A stretch of DNA of 64,000 bases from Tricholomella constricta (lineage: Eukaryota > Basidiomycota > Agaricomycetes > Agaricales > Lyophyllaceae): assembly GCA_013368375.1 (NCBI GenBank), contig JAACJP010000040.1, positions 248,001 to 312,000 on the forward strand, in the 5' to 3' direction. The position numbers and the translations under genes are program-made. The notes below the pieces were generated by a model, which saw nothing but the letters and a program-made list of their open reading frames with translations, was not told where the DNA came from and did not search any database. This document shows positions 24,313 through 35,265 of this stretch, one piece after another (position 1 is the first letter of the stretch; every line of letters starts with the position of its first letter).

Positions 24313-24728
24313 CAGGTCAGTCTGACCCTTTCAACGAAACGTACAGAGGATCACCCACCAGTACTATTCATACAGTAGGGTGAAGCAGTGACAGTTATTG
24401 GGGAAGATGTCGAAAATTTGGTTGAACCCCGGAAGCGCTTGCTTTTTTTCGAGGTACTTTCGAGAACGTACACAGGTCTTGAATGTCACTGGCTTTATTA
24501 ACAGTGACAATGAGCACAGCAACAATGCTGGCATGATGTTAATTATCTGCCATGGCATGCCCACCCTCTCACGGTGAACAACTGAGCAAGTCGACACTTA
24601 CGAGGAAGGCATGACGCAATAAAACGTATAAAGTTGAGGGGCTCACGAAATTGACGACCAGACATTCATGTAGTCATATTCCACTCCCTCTATTCGCTAC
24701 AGGCACTGGATAATTATCCTCCTTACTT
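24313..24728. other. 5' region of the GEF-kinase gene and CYT1 downstream region
   Basis: This probably contains the missing N-terminal exon(s) of the GEF-kinase. A Ser/Thr/Lys-rich minus-strand frame near 24370-24480 is open but I could not splice it in phase with the DEP exon. No other feature. Confidence 0.3.
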
Positions 24729-26050
24729 CTAGTGAATTTTATCTACAGGAGGGGTGTATGCTACGGAACAATTTTCATCAGCAACAGCCAGGTTAAGAAG
24801 GGAATGAGCAACTGACAGATCTTCCTGTTTTTGATGGGACTCCACTTGAAACGCTTGATGTAGAGACTGAGCAGAGTGAGAGCGGAGAAGATGATCACGG
24901 CCTTGATTCCGTATTTCTTCCTTTCGTCATGCTCCGGTTCGGCCGCCCAGCTGAGGAATGTGGTGACATCCTTCGCCATCTGCGATGTGGTCGCGGGGGT
25001 GCCTAAAGTCGGATAATTTGTCAGCGCGGATGTCGAACGAATGAGAAGGCAGTTTACCATCGTCATACTCGACCAGGCCATCGAAGAGAACACGTGCCAT
25101 GGATATTGCACCTCCCGGGAAATAGGGATTGTAGTTCATGCCATCCCGAATCTCCACGCCAGCCGGGGGATCCATATAGCCAGTCAATAGTGCGAAGACG
25201 TAGTCCTATGAATACATTAGATATTGCGTGCACCGACAACAAGGGCAGAAAGGACTCACGGCACCACCATGGCGAGCCTTGACGATCAAGCTCAAGTCAG
25301 GAGGCAGAGCACCAGCATTGCCTGCACGGGCAGCTTCCTCATTGGGGTATGGGGCAGGCATGTAGTCCGCTAGCTTTCCTGGCCGTTGGAACATCTCGCC
25401 CTCCGAATTGGGACCGTCGGTGTACTCGACCTCCTCGGCCATAGTCTTAACTTCGTCGGCGGTATGGGAGACGCCCACCAGGTTGCGCCAGGCGATACGG
25501 TCGAGGGAATGGCAAGCGGCGCAAACCTCGCGGTAGACCTGATATCCTCGTCGCACACTTTGGAGGTGTCAGGGTATTGTAAAGTATCCCGGAGTTAGAC
25601 GTACCTGGCGTGGTCGAATGTGTCGAGGATGCCATTATGCGACCAGGGGTATGTAGGGGCGTGGAGACCTTCATCACTCAAATGTCCGGCGTGTACTTCG
25701 CCCAGGAAGGGCAGGGTTCCGTAAAGGTGGGTGTACCATGCAATTGAGCCCGCGGTGAAAAGAGAAACGGACGCAAGGGTGGCACGCGAGTTCAGCAGAG
25801 ACTGCGGAACAAGTCAGTGGATTGAGATATCAGTTGAATTGAGCTTTACTGACCTCGAAACCAGCGGAGGAAGTAGAATTAGTGGACGCAAAGCGAACCT
25901 GGTGACCTCTGGTCAGAATACGCCGATTTGAAAAAACAAAAAAGATGAGCTCACCGGAGCAGAGCGCGCAGCAGAGAATAGAGTAGATGAACGCGAGGCT
26001 CCAAGGTTGGCCGCCTTCTTGAAGGCTCCAGCTGACAGCCTCGACAGCAT
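24729..26050 (-). CDS. CYT1: Cytochrome c1, complex III
   Basis: Cytochrome c1 carries electrons from the Rieske protein to cytochrome c in the inner mitochondrial membrane. The ATG at 26048-26050 opens [20 protein letters not shown], a basic, hydroxylated presequence. The heme site is [20 protein letters not shown]. Further family features are [58 protein letters not shown] and [20 protein letters not shown]. The C-terminal anchor is [19 protein letters not shown]. The last exon after an intron gives [15 protein letters not shown] at 24729-24731; without that splice the protein would end in an unlikely hydrophobic tail. There is a conserved C-terminal membrane anchor and at least four introns. 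Confidence 0.93.
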
Positions 26051-26343
26051 TTTGGGATGCAAGTTTTGTTGAGGAAGGGAATAAATGGGTGACTGGTAAC
26101 GCGTGACCCAGCGGATTGAACCGGAGAACCCGTTCAACCAATCACGTCCCTTTCATTCTCCGATCACAGAATCTACTTCAAAGTTCGCTCGATACGAGAA
26201 TGCTCAGTTGTGCAGATATACAATGACAGTGGCATAACGAAAAACAGATGAATAAGTTGAATAAAGAGTCTTTGCCGTAGAAGAAATACTACAAAACAGA
26301 ACCGTAAAAATTAATCCTCCAGTCAAAGTGCAATTATATATGT

Positions 26344-27056
26344 TTAGAACAAGCAATCGCATATTTCTGTGCAAAGGGTTAGCTCAAATGCAAAGAGTCC
26401 GCAAGTCGAGACAAACCTTCGGCGCAACAGCAAAGACATATACCGGCCAAACAGGCCATGCATCCTGTGGAGGCACCTCCTCCCTTTTCAGGCGCTTGTT
26501 GACTGTGCAGTCATGTCAGCAAAAAGGAAGCCATTTGACTCAAACAAAAGGCAACTCAACACATAGACAGTTTGGGGAGCAGGATTTGGTTGATATCCCT
26601 GCTGCGGGTACCCTCCTTGAGGGGGGCCGTACTGAGGATAACCTTGTTGCTGGTACGCCTGTTGAGGTTGCTGAGAGAAACAAAAATCATCATGAGTGGA
26701 GGAGGATTACTGATTCCAGAAATGATTACCTGAGGATAGTAACCACCTTGTCCTTGGGGAGGACCTGGAAATAAGGACATAGTATCAGCATTCTGAGACA
26801 GAAACGCTATGCCTCAAATGAGTCGAATTTGAGGAGCTTTGACGTGGAGAGTTTCCGGCAGGCATGGCAGGAGAAAACTGGGCGTTGTAGTGTTCAAAGG
26901 TCATGTCGGCCTGTCCATGTGGATACCTCGATTCCGTAGCACCTAACGCAGGCCAAGTAGACACCATTGCTCACCTTGAGGGGGGTAATATTGGCCCTGG
27001 GGAGCTCCGTAGTTCTGGTCCTGTGGTTTCCCTCCGTAGAAGTCGTTGGCGCTCAT
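26344..27056 (-). CDS. CYSTM-domain small membrane protein
   Basis: The ATG at 27054-27056 opens MSANDFYGGKPQDQNYGAP. A tail rich in Q, P, G and Y follows (GYPQYGPPQGGYPQQGYQP). The C-terminal module reads GGGASTGCMACLAGICLCCC and then AEEICDCLF, TAA at 26344-26346. This is the CYSTM pattern: a Q/P/G/Y-rich head and a single cysteine-rich tail membrane segment. Members are linked to stress and metal tolerance in plants and yeast; function here is inferred only. The protein is about 130 residues over at least four exons. The small exon near 26480 (QQAPEKGGG) joins VYV with a GTTGAG donor. Confidence 0.75.
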
Positions 27057-27667
27057 TATTTACGTGACCACGAGGTGGGGGCGGGAAGGGAGGAGATGCG
27101 AGTACTATTTGTGCACGTTTATCTCGGACATGCGTCTCTCAAGCGACTCGGCCGAAAAAGGAATTGGACTCGCACGATGCAGCACACGAGGTCATTCCGC
27201 AGCTCTTGGTAACTGACAACGTTGACAGCAGGAGGCTACAAGGCAGGAATCTTTGCGAAGTGATACTTACTTGTGTGTAAATTACAACGTGTGAGAAACG
27301 AAGATTCTATTTAAATGTTGGCGTATGCCCTGGCGCCACAGGTCGATCTCAGGGCCAATAGTCCCTGAAGCGGAAGCAGAATAGGGGGAGGAGGACCGCG
27401 TCACGAAACTGCGCCGGGAAGAAATAGATATTTATGCAGTGGGCGGTTTAAAAAAAAAGCCGCATTGACGGTTGCCGCACCTACGAGGACAAAAGACACG
27501 TCTGCACCACAGGAGAGTGTCGCGAAGTGATAGCAAGAAGTACTACATGTTTTGTGACATGAAGGTGAACATTCTGGCGCCCTGCCGGATAAAGGAAGTT
27601 GTCAAACGCGTCCGAGCTTGATCAGCAGAAATTTTTGAGAGCGAAGTCAAGAGAAATGAACGCGCGA
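27057..27667. other. Intergenic region between the velvet gene stop and the CYSTM start
   Basis: About 610 bases containing the CYSTM promoter and the velvet 3' region. There is a poly-A run (9 A near 27450). No coding pattern, repeat or RNA gene recognised. Confidence 0.35.
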
Positions 27668-28902
27668 TTACATACGAACTGCCGTGTATTGATTGTGTGG
27701 GAGAACGTCAAAAGGTCGCGTGCGCGCCTCAGCCAAAACCATGCCTTGGTCGGCTACGCTCATGCCTCCGGATGGATCAACTCTGCAGGGTATGAATCAT
27801 CAGATAAGAGACCTAGGTACTGTACATGCCGCCTGGTTTACCTGGAGATTCTTATGACGGTAATACCCAGCTGAAACCGACCACGCCAGCGGATGCTGAC
27901 ATCGGGAAACACGAAAAAAAGGCCCATGTTACCTTGCAGGTCCTCCAATTGGTCGATGGAGGATACCAGGTTACCGTATAGCAGAGGTGGAGCATGACCC
28001 CGTCCGATGGATGAGCCCATATCTAAAGCCGTCAACCCGTCACCACTGAACAACGACAGGTGTGCGATAAGGAACGGCAGCTCCGCCTCACTTGTAAATC
28101 AATCACAAGATTTCTTAAACCATCAGTCGCGCGGGTACAGATTGTTAATCACGTACGGCACGACGGAGTTACCAGAGGAGTCCCGAACCGTAAGACGCGC
28201 GATAATGGGCGGGGTCAACGGGAGACGCGAGAGGTTAGACTGTCCGTACTCTGCTGTCTTCTGTGGATGTTGAACAACTTCAAGGTGATAGGTCCTGATG
28301 ATTCGGCATCAAAATCTGAGCACGTTACAGTCAGCTGATACATACCTTGTGAAAGGATCGGCCAGTAGTGAGGAAACCTGTATACGAGGTTGCCTTCGAA
28401 TCAAATGCGTTGGGTATGGCGTTGTGTTCGTGGAGGAATGGGTCGACTCTGGACTACAGCTTGAAGATGAATCGCTGGAAGAAAAAACGAAGGAAGCAAT
28501 TGAGGATTGCGGGGAGGGTTGGCCACTACTGGCTTGAGAGATCGTCGATTTTTTTGAGAAATTATGAAGATATTTTCTGAGCTCCTCGCGCCGTCGAATC
28601 AGCCTAATACATCGCCGGGAAGACAAGGGCTTCGTGTTTGCGCATGGCAGATGATGGATCGTTTTGAAAGGCAGACAGTACCGCTTTTAAACAAAAGTCA
28701 GGAACCATGTGAGAAGCAAGAGGTAACAAAGATCATACCCTTAGCTTACCATACCATTGACATATGTACCGTGAGTTAAATTGAGCAACCGATATCCGTT
28801 TGCTTGAGGCGAAAACCGGGGGTCGGTGACAACCTTGTAACGAGTCTGTTTCGCAGCCACATGGTGCTTTTGTGTGGGCCAGGGACTGGAGACCGTGTAC
28901 AT
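27668..28902 (-). CDS. Velvet-domain regulatory protein
   Basis: Velvet proteins (VeA, VelB, VosA, VelC) are fungal transcription regulators that couple light to development and secondary metabolism. The ATG at 28900-28902 opens MYTVSSPWPTQKHHVAAKQ. A first velvet segment (TRYKVVTDPRFSPQANGYRL) is followed by a long Ser/Thr-rich insert (SSSDSSSSCSPESTHSST). The velvet core follows: ADPFTRTYHLEVVQHPQ, LSRLPLTPPIIARLTV, LPFLIAHLSLFSGDGL, NLVSSIDQLEDLQGNMGLFF and FPDVSIRWRGRFQLGITVIR. The end is ARTRPFDVLPHNQYTAVRM, TAA at 27668-27670. FPDVSIRWRGRFQLG is diagnostic. The subfamily is unclear, and I do not see the usual cysteine-containing GFGxKDRRP block. Confidence 0.85.
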
Positions 28903-29279
28903 TCTCAAGCATCAGTGATCAGGCAACGAGGCGCTGCCCACAGAGACGCTCCTTGTTTGATCGATCTGGGTCGCGCTGGAGATATGGCGAAGGTGGAAGA
29001 GGTCATTTATAGTATTCGTGTTAGGGGAATCCAATTCGATACCAGCGGAATAACAGCGAGGCGGGCATCACCCAAAGTTCTGGACGTATGTCAGATTGCA
29101 ATCCCACATCAGGAACTCATCTCCCCGCCAAACGGACGGGAACGAAGTTCTTCAACGGTAAGTGACAGAGTTCAAGGCCGCGTAGATTCCTTGGGATATG
29201 ACTTATAGATTAGCCAAGAAAACAGAACCAGAATAAGGGGGAGGGGAGATTAAGGTTGTAGATTACACATAGTCGAAGA
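28903..29279. other. Region between the velvet start and the TIM23 stop
   Basis: About 375 bases. Both flanking genes lie on the minus strand, so this contains the velvet promoter and the TIM23 3' UTR. A plus-strand frame overlapping it is a shadow frame with no domain. Confidence 0.35.
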
Positions 29280-30205
29280 TCAAACGCTCTTTTTCACATA
29301 ACTCCAGAGTCCGGCCATGCCTGACATGAAAGCTGCTGCCGCAATGGCAGGTTTGACGCCGGCTGCCGACCAGATAAATGAGGAACTCTCGAATCCGATA
29401 ATACGTAAAACATACCAGTAGATTTGAACAGGGCACCCGTCACTGCGCCAGCCCCCATACTTCCGAATGTGTCGTGTTTTCCCCGGAAGGCGTCAATAGA
29501 TGAATTAACTCCATTGTACATTAGGGCTAAAAACAGGATCGTTATGAGAGCACGTCAGCTAGGATTCACCCAGAAAATGCATATGACCGACCAAGGACGC
29601 CAGCCGAGTTTCCAATAAACGTCCCTCTTCGCGTGACAGAATTCAGGACACTATTGATCCGTAGCCTGGTATTGGACACGGCAAGAGGCCTTCGAGCGCC
29701 TTCGCGCACACCCCACACACCACCAAGGGCCAAACCTAGAAAACACAGGGTGAGCATGTGATGGTATAGAACAATAAGGAGACTAAAGATGGGTCAACCG
29801 AGATGGTGAGATAAGGTGAGATGGCCCGGGAGAAAACGAGGCGCGAAGCGAACACATAATTCGCTAATCGAGTAATTTGAAAGAGATCGAACACGCACCA
29901 CTGAGATACATGGTTCCGGTCCCATAACAGAGGTCATCACTCCAACCCCTGGAGGGCATTGCCGTACCGGCCCCAGGAAGCTCGTTTTTCTTGTCGTCAT
30001 CAAGAAGGAGATAGTCCAATTTATCACCAAGGTCTGCCAGCGGGTGGAGTTTGGCGGGGTCGTATGCAGCCATTAGGAAGTCTGAGGCTGTGACGGCATC
30101 CCCAGTCGGCGAGACCGCGCCTTCCGAGCGACCGAAGCTTGCGGTCTTCAAATAGTCAGAAGGTAAGGAGGAAGGGCCAGAGTCGGCGGAGGAGTTGGAC
30201 GACAT
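29280..30205 (-). CDS. TIM23: Mitochondrial import inner membrane translocase Tim23
   Basis: Tim23 forms the channel of the presequence translocase in the inner membrane. The ATG at 30203-30205 opens MSSNSSADSGPSSLPSDYLK. The N-terminal intermembrane-space part carries FLMAAYDPAKLHPLADLGDK and LDYLLLDDDKKNELPG, as in fungal Tim23. The Tim17/22/23 membrane domain follows: YGTGTMYLSG, LALGGVWGVREGARR, SVTRRGTFIGNSAGVLALMY and FRGKHDTFGSMGAGAVTGAL. The end is LWSYVKKSV, TGA at 29280-29282. Length and layout are normal. The gene stops close upstream of the plus-strand TPR gene, with about 140 bases between starts (divergent). Confidence 0.92.
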
Positions 30206-30344
30206 GGTTGGTGACGAAGGAGTGTGAAGCACTGTAACGGGACGGAAAGAATTTTTCATCAGCGTCACGTGATGATCTCCGCCTTTCCGTTCAAGAATCA
30301 ATGGTGGCGACAGTGACCTAGACCACAACTCGAGCAGAGCTACG

Positions 30345-31464
30345 ATGTCTCTCTCCGCTCTCACACGGACTGCACGCAGAATCACTGGTCTCAATGGCAT
30401 GATCAAAACTCATGCCGTTTCGAATCATGTTGTTTGTCGCAGGACAGTCAGCACTTTCTTCGCTCACCCTAAAGCGGCTGTTCAACCCAGATCTCTTGGG
30501 TCATCTTGGGTTTCCAACTCGAGGCGTAAGGTTATGGAGCTCAGTCGTATACGTTAAAAAATTCATCGCATCTCCTTCAGGATGGGCCACTTCCGTGACC
30601 CCACATTCGACTGCATCAGATCCTGCGGAGGTAGAAGCCCTACGGTGTCTGGAGCAGGGCACGGCAAAGTTGGAAGAGGGTGACGTACAGGGTGCTAAAC
30701 TGCTGTATCAACGAAGTGCAGAAATAAACCGCAACGCCAGTTCACTGTTTAATTTGGGAGTCACACATTACCACCTCAGTATGTCGCGGGCGGTCGAATT
30801 GGTTGTACATGTGGGCTGATGCATCTCCATCTAGAGGAATATGATGAGGCCATAGAGGCTTGGAAAGAATCAATTGCTCTCCAGCCCTCCAGCCCGGACG
30901 CTCACACAAGTATCTCCCTTCGATCATTGTCGAGGTTTCAAGACTAAAATGACTTCTTTCGTCAGACCTTGCGAGTGCATACATCATATCTCCAGGTATT
31001 GTCCACCGTTTCTGCTAAAGGAGTTGCCTAAGAACGTATTCCTTCCGATAATAAGTGTCTCGACCGGATCTTGCATTACACCATCTACAGTATGTTGCGC
31101 CCCCATGTCTCCGCGTCTAATCATTGACCGATTTGACTTGCAGAATTGCGTCCTCGCTCTCACCGGAAGACCCTGAGATTGCATTCAATCATGCGGCGGT
31201 TCTTGAAGCCAGTTAGTCCTCCAATCCTCCTTATTGTTACTATGGCTGATTGGCACATGACAGCTGGACGATTAGAAGAAGCTCTAACGCAATATCAACG
31301 CAGCAAAGATTTTGGCGTCGAACGCGCCGCTGTTCATATTCGTAATGTGAGCAGGCTTTTATGTGCCCTGCTTTACCTGGAGCTGAACCCCGATCCGATA
31401 GGTCAGCGCGAAAATCCTGGGACAAAGATTAAAAGCAGAAGAAGCTGAAAAATCAGAAAGTTAA
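30345..31464 (+). CDS. TPR-repeat protein, probable mitochondrial
   Basis: The ATG at 30345 opens MSLSALTRTARRITGLNG, basic and lacking acidic residues, a likely mitochondrial presequence. TPR-like helical pairs follow: CLEQGTAKLEEGDVQGAKLL, SLFNLGVTHYHL, LHLEEYDEAIEAWKESIALQ with PSSPDAHTNLASAY, EIAFNHAAVLEATGRLEEAL and TQYQRSKDFGVERAAVHIRN. The end is RLKAEEAEKSES, TAA at 31462-31464. TPR units usually bind other proteins. Several introns need removal; I fitted the junctions by TPR spacing. It is divergent from TIM23, which would suit a shared mitochondrial theme but proves nothing. Confidence 0.75.
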
Positions 31465-31681
31465 GATCAGAACCTAGGGTCTTATTCTACCACAGGGTTC
31501 CCCATGATATGCTTCGCAAGCCTTGCTTATTGTCTTTGAGCATCGAAGCCGAACATACCCGATCTAGGGTTAGACTACCGCAACGAACATCACTCAGCTA
31601 TTGCGAGTCAATACCGTCGATAAATCGGGGGTAAATTATACTGTACATGGTAGTCGGGCCCACATTTGAAAAACATCATAC
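31465..31681. other. Short intergenic region between convergent genes
   Basis: About 215 bases between two facing stop codons; nothing recognisable in it. Confidence 0.35.
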
Positions 31682-32840
31682 TCAACTAATTATGAGAGGG
31701 TCATCTGCAGTGCCGGCGCCAGTTGAAGTCCTTTCTGGCACAGCCCTTTCCTCGAGTCGAGCACCGATCATGATCTCTGCAGCTGTTGGGTGTTCACTCC
31801 GTTCAGGATTGCTTCTCCTAAAGTGGCCAGTATTGCGCCCAAGGCGTCCTGCGCCACGCATTCCTGCATTATCACGCGATGTTCTCCAAGGCGAGTGAGC
31901 ATTCATGGAGCTCGTAGACGCGAAGCCGCGGCCTTTATGAACACCAAGGTGACGGGAGCCAGAATAGCCGCGAGCAGGAAACCCCCAACGGGAATCACCT
32001 CGAGAAGACAACCACCCTTGGGACGACTGAGACGAATAAGACTGAGGATAGCTGACAGCACTAACAGGAGTAGAGTCATGGACGCGTCGAAGAATAGCGG
32101 CGATATCGGAGCGAGAGTAGACCGAGGACGTGTGGTCTATGGGTTTCAGGGAGATGATACGATCATAGCCTTCGTGGGGAGCAGGCTGCTCAAAATCTGC
32201 GGCGAAGCGAGACAAGACATACAATCCTTGTTCGGCATTTTTAATGGTGGGATGGGACGTCCCTTTTGTGAAAAGGAAACCCATCAGTTTTGTCTGCGAA
32301 GTTCAAGGGTGTGACCATGACCCACTTGTTCGCAGCCGCGCCGCACATATCTTTCCAAGTCCAACACGTCGCTGATCAGAACCCTGCACATGTACATAAG
32401 AAGGCGACTACCCCGTGCTCACCTCGTACGGCGTGTCGAAAACAATAACCCATACGGAAGTTCCGGGAAATTCGCGAGCGATCTCGATCCAGTATGATCT
32501 CTGTCTGGTGTTTCCACAAGGATTAGACAATCGTGGTACACGTTCGTCTAGGACATGACTCACGCAGCATTGAAATTGGTTCGATCGATACACACGGACA
32601 GCCCTCTTGCCAGAGAATTCCGCGCCAGGTGTTCCACTTGCCGCCTGTCGCCTAGATCGTCTTGATTACATCTGTGAAATTTGGGGAAATGGTGCTGCAG
32701 CTGCTCTGCGAAGGTCGTCTGGCCACTGTATCAGCTCAAAGTCGCCACACAAACAGACAAGTTACCTTGCCCGATGCAACGAGGCCACACAAGATGAGGA
32801 CAACTTGGCATTCCAACCATGGCTCAGATAGCGTAGACAT
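31682..32840 (-). CDS. P-loop kinase, polynucleotide-kinase-like, with Ser/Arg/Gly-rich tail
   Basis: The ATG at 32838-32840 opens MSTLSEPWLECQVVLILCGL; an intron splits the Walker A region as VASGK|TTFAEQL. Next come FHRCNQDDLGDRRQVEHLAR, SLARGLSVCIDRTNFNAAQR, and SYWIEIAREFPGTSVWVIVF with DTPYEVC. This order (P-loop, QDxLG, DRTN with the R/W pattern) matches the kinase half of PNKP/Pnk1-like enzymes, which phosphorylate DNA or RNA 5' ends. SHPTIKNAEQGLYVLSRFAA follows, as in that family. The C-terminal 150 residues are Ser/Arg/Gly-rich (SSRGDSRWGFPARGYSG), RNA-binding in look. It ends PLIIS, stop at 31682. The phosphatase and FHA domains of human PNKP are absent. Confidence 0.7.
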
Positions 32841-33122
32841 TTGAGGCCCGATGCTAGACAAGTCGACGTCCCTGCGATGTAACGTACAAGCTTGTGATGG
32901 TTGGTGGTGAGGGTGGCAAGCCCTGGATGTTTTGTTTCAGGGCGGCTTCGGCGATACCTATCGGGCCTACACCACTTATGTAATTAAGTTCCAATTCTAT
33001 CCTGAGTTGCTGATGTAACGTAGTCGGGAATTAAATCTCATCTCATCTCATCTTATCCCTCAGTTCAATACCGAATCTGATATTGTTGTTCGTCTCAAGT
33101 TTATCCAGGCAAATCATTCACA

Positions 33123-33976
33123 ATGTCGCTGTTGACAGAGGAAGGACATCTCTCGGTCAAGCCATGTGCCTTTGTCCCAGCGATCCTCAATCTTCCGGAG
33201 ATCACAACGCTCAGTCTCGAATGTGTCGTCACGCTCATCCCACCGAGGACCTGGCGGCGGCATTGATGTCACACAGGGTTGCATGTTAACAAAATCCGTG
33301 AAGTATACGCACCAGCTTTCCCAATTCATAAGTGCTCTTCACAGAGGGGATCCCCAGCCAGTTGTAAGCAGAAACTTCGCTTGGACATATCCGCATCTGC
33401 TGATACTCCTCCATATAGGAAGACGTCATTGCGAAGCTGTATATCGTTCCTTACGACAACTTCACTCTTAATGACCCGTGTAACCTCACTTACCGCAAGT
33501 CTCCCCGGGGTATTGCACCTCGACGTTCCTTAGACGTGAATATCTTTCTCCTCAATTTCTCTTTAGCATTGATCTTGATCTTGATCACATAGTTCTCCAA
33601 CTCGGGCTTCGTCAATCCCGAGTACGAATTAGTTGCCCTATATCCCGAACATTTCCTACCAAGCGGAAGTGTGCTCACCATTTATCACGATCATCCTCAA
33701 AGAGCATAGACGAACTACATTGTATCACGTGACCGACGCCTCCGTCAGACGGCAGAATCTACTAGTACTAGTACTAGTCCCTGCTTGCCACCCTTCCTCC
33801 ATGAACCTCAGGAACGCACCCTACATTATCACCTCAACGTTTTTCTCGTCATCCTGAATGCCGAGATAAAATTCCGGCGTTACTCCCAGGAGATCCAGCT
33901 GAACAATTTCTCGAACCTCCCGAAAGACGTTCTCGAGGTTATAGGTCGAACTCTAGAGCTAGCCAAGCTCATCTAA
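33123..33976 (+). CDS. Hypothetical protein, splicing uncertain
   Basis: The ATG at 33123 opens MSLLTEEGHLSVKPCAFVPA, then ILNLPEITTLSLECVVTLIP. Later exons give EDVIAKLYIVPYDNFTLNDP with CNLTYRKSPRG, FSNSGFVNPEYELVALYPEH and FLPSGSVLT. The last stretch is LHYHLNVFLVILNAEIKFRR with YSQEIQLNNFSNLPKDVLEV, ending RTLELAKLI, TAA at 33974-33976. The pieces look like real protein and run in the same direction, but one in-frame TAG near 33706-33708 has to be removed. A 39-base intron ending at the GCATAG there would do that. I do not recognise any family. There is no signal peptide or membrane segment. Confidence 0.45.
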
Positions 33977-34107
33977 TGGCAGCCTGTACCGACCGAAGGC
34001 TCGCTAAGGGAGGCACTTCACATAGCTAACGCGCGACGGAATACACCAAGGGCTGCAAGGCCTGATATCAGGAAAAAATCGAGAGGACATCGAGCGAGGA
34101 CACGGAG

Positions 34108-34568
34108 ATGGGGAATCTCGGAGGCACATCTGCTTCGGCGCGTTCGGCGCGTGGTAACTGGTTTGATGATGCAACTGTGGAACAGCGGATGGCTTATATG
34201 ACAATGTTGACGACTGCGCCTGGTACGTTCTTCATACTCTCATTTTGATGGACGGTGCACACTAACATTGGATCTTTCCAGATGATGATTATAATCCCGC
34301 GCTCCTCGAGGAGCTCAAAGTCAACGGTGCATGCTTTCCTGTTCTTTCATTTAATAATTAGCTCACCGCTATCAAACAAACAGCGATGCCTGACTTTGAG
34401 AAGGCAACTCCCGATGCAAGGAATACAGACGCTGTTTCCGAGCATGCGAGTGGGAATTCTTCGCATGATTCCACGAATCAACCATCGAATGGCTTCTCTC
34501 GCATACTACGATCATTGTCTCGTTTCCTGCGGCGCGCTAGGTCCTCAAACATAATCAAGAAATCTTAG
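34108..34568 (+). CDS. Small hypothetical protein
   Basis: The ATG at 34108 opens MGNLGGTSASARSARGNWFD, then DATVEQRMAYMTMLTTAPDD (after an intron), DYNPALLEELKVNAMPDFEK and a Ser/Asn-rich region. The end is basic, RSLSRFLRRARSSNIIKKS, with TAG at 34566-34568. Two introns of about 55-60 bases fit. The protein is about 110 residues with an acidic middle and a basic tail. No family recognised. The MG start (Gly2) is a possible myristoylation site, an inference only. Confidence 0.5.
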
Positions 34569-35265
34569 CTTCACCTTCGGTGGGCGCCATTTTTTCATTC
34601 ATAACATGGTTTATCCGTTCAGTGTCCATTTCTCTACAGTCTCATTCGTCAGCAAGGCTCCAGGCGGCTAGAATCGGTGGTTACAGTATGTCCCGGAGTG
34701 TAGACTTTGTGGGTCGAGCTTCGGGACACGGGAAGGAAAGGGAAGAGGACGCTCGTACTGACTGGGTGAAAACCTGTGTATTCGAAAATCTCTACTGTAC
34801 GTGTACTGCTGTAAGCTACTTTCAGGTAAATCGTGCGGATCGACCTTTATGCACAAATTCAAGGGAGGACCACATTTAGGGGTTCATTCACTGTCAGTCC
34901 GTAGTTTTGATTTCCTGATGCACAATACGACTGGCTCAGTGACGTGAATTATACATAAGCTGTATTTTAAAATCTGGTCTCTATTCTTTAGACGACTGGG
35001 AGACTTTGAACGAACCGGTCTGGCTCAGAATTCTTTCCTTGACGATTTGTCCACGACTCCTTTAAGGTTGCCTTTACGCCTTTCAGGCGGATTTAAAATC
35101 AGAAGTCAGGAAGAATAGCAATGCCAACTCCTTGGAAAATCAACTGAGTGCGGATAGCAAAGCGACATGGATGTTATAAGGAAATCAAGGCACGGGCGAA
35201 CATTAGAAATTGTTCCAGGTTAATAAGGATATATATATTAAAGTGCCCTGCAACTTGAAAACATC
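34569..35265. other. Intergenic region, about 700 bases
   Basis: No convincing coding frame on either strand. An AT tract with a TATATATATTA run lies near 35229, close to the SNX41 stop. A longer plus-strand frame (34580-34879) starts on a non-ATG codon and has no domain. Confidence 0.35.

Noticed and set aside
33036..33058. CTCAT microsatellite-like run and, at 33760-33780, three ACTAGT units
   Set aside because: Simple-sequence repeats common in intergenic or weakly coding DNA; no further structure.
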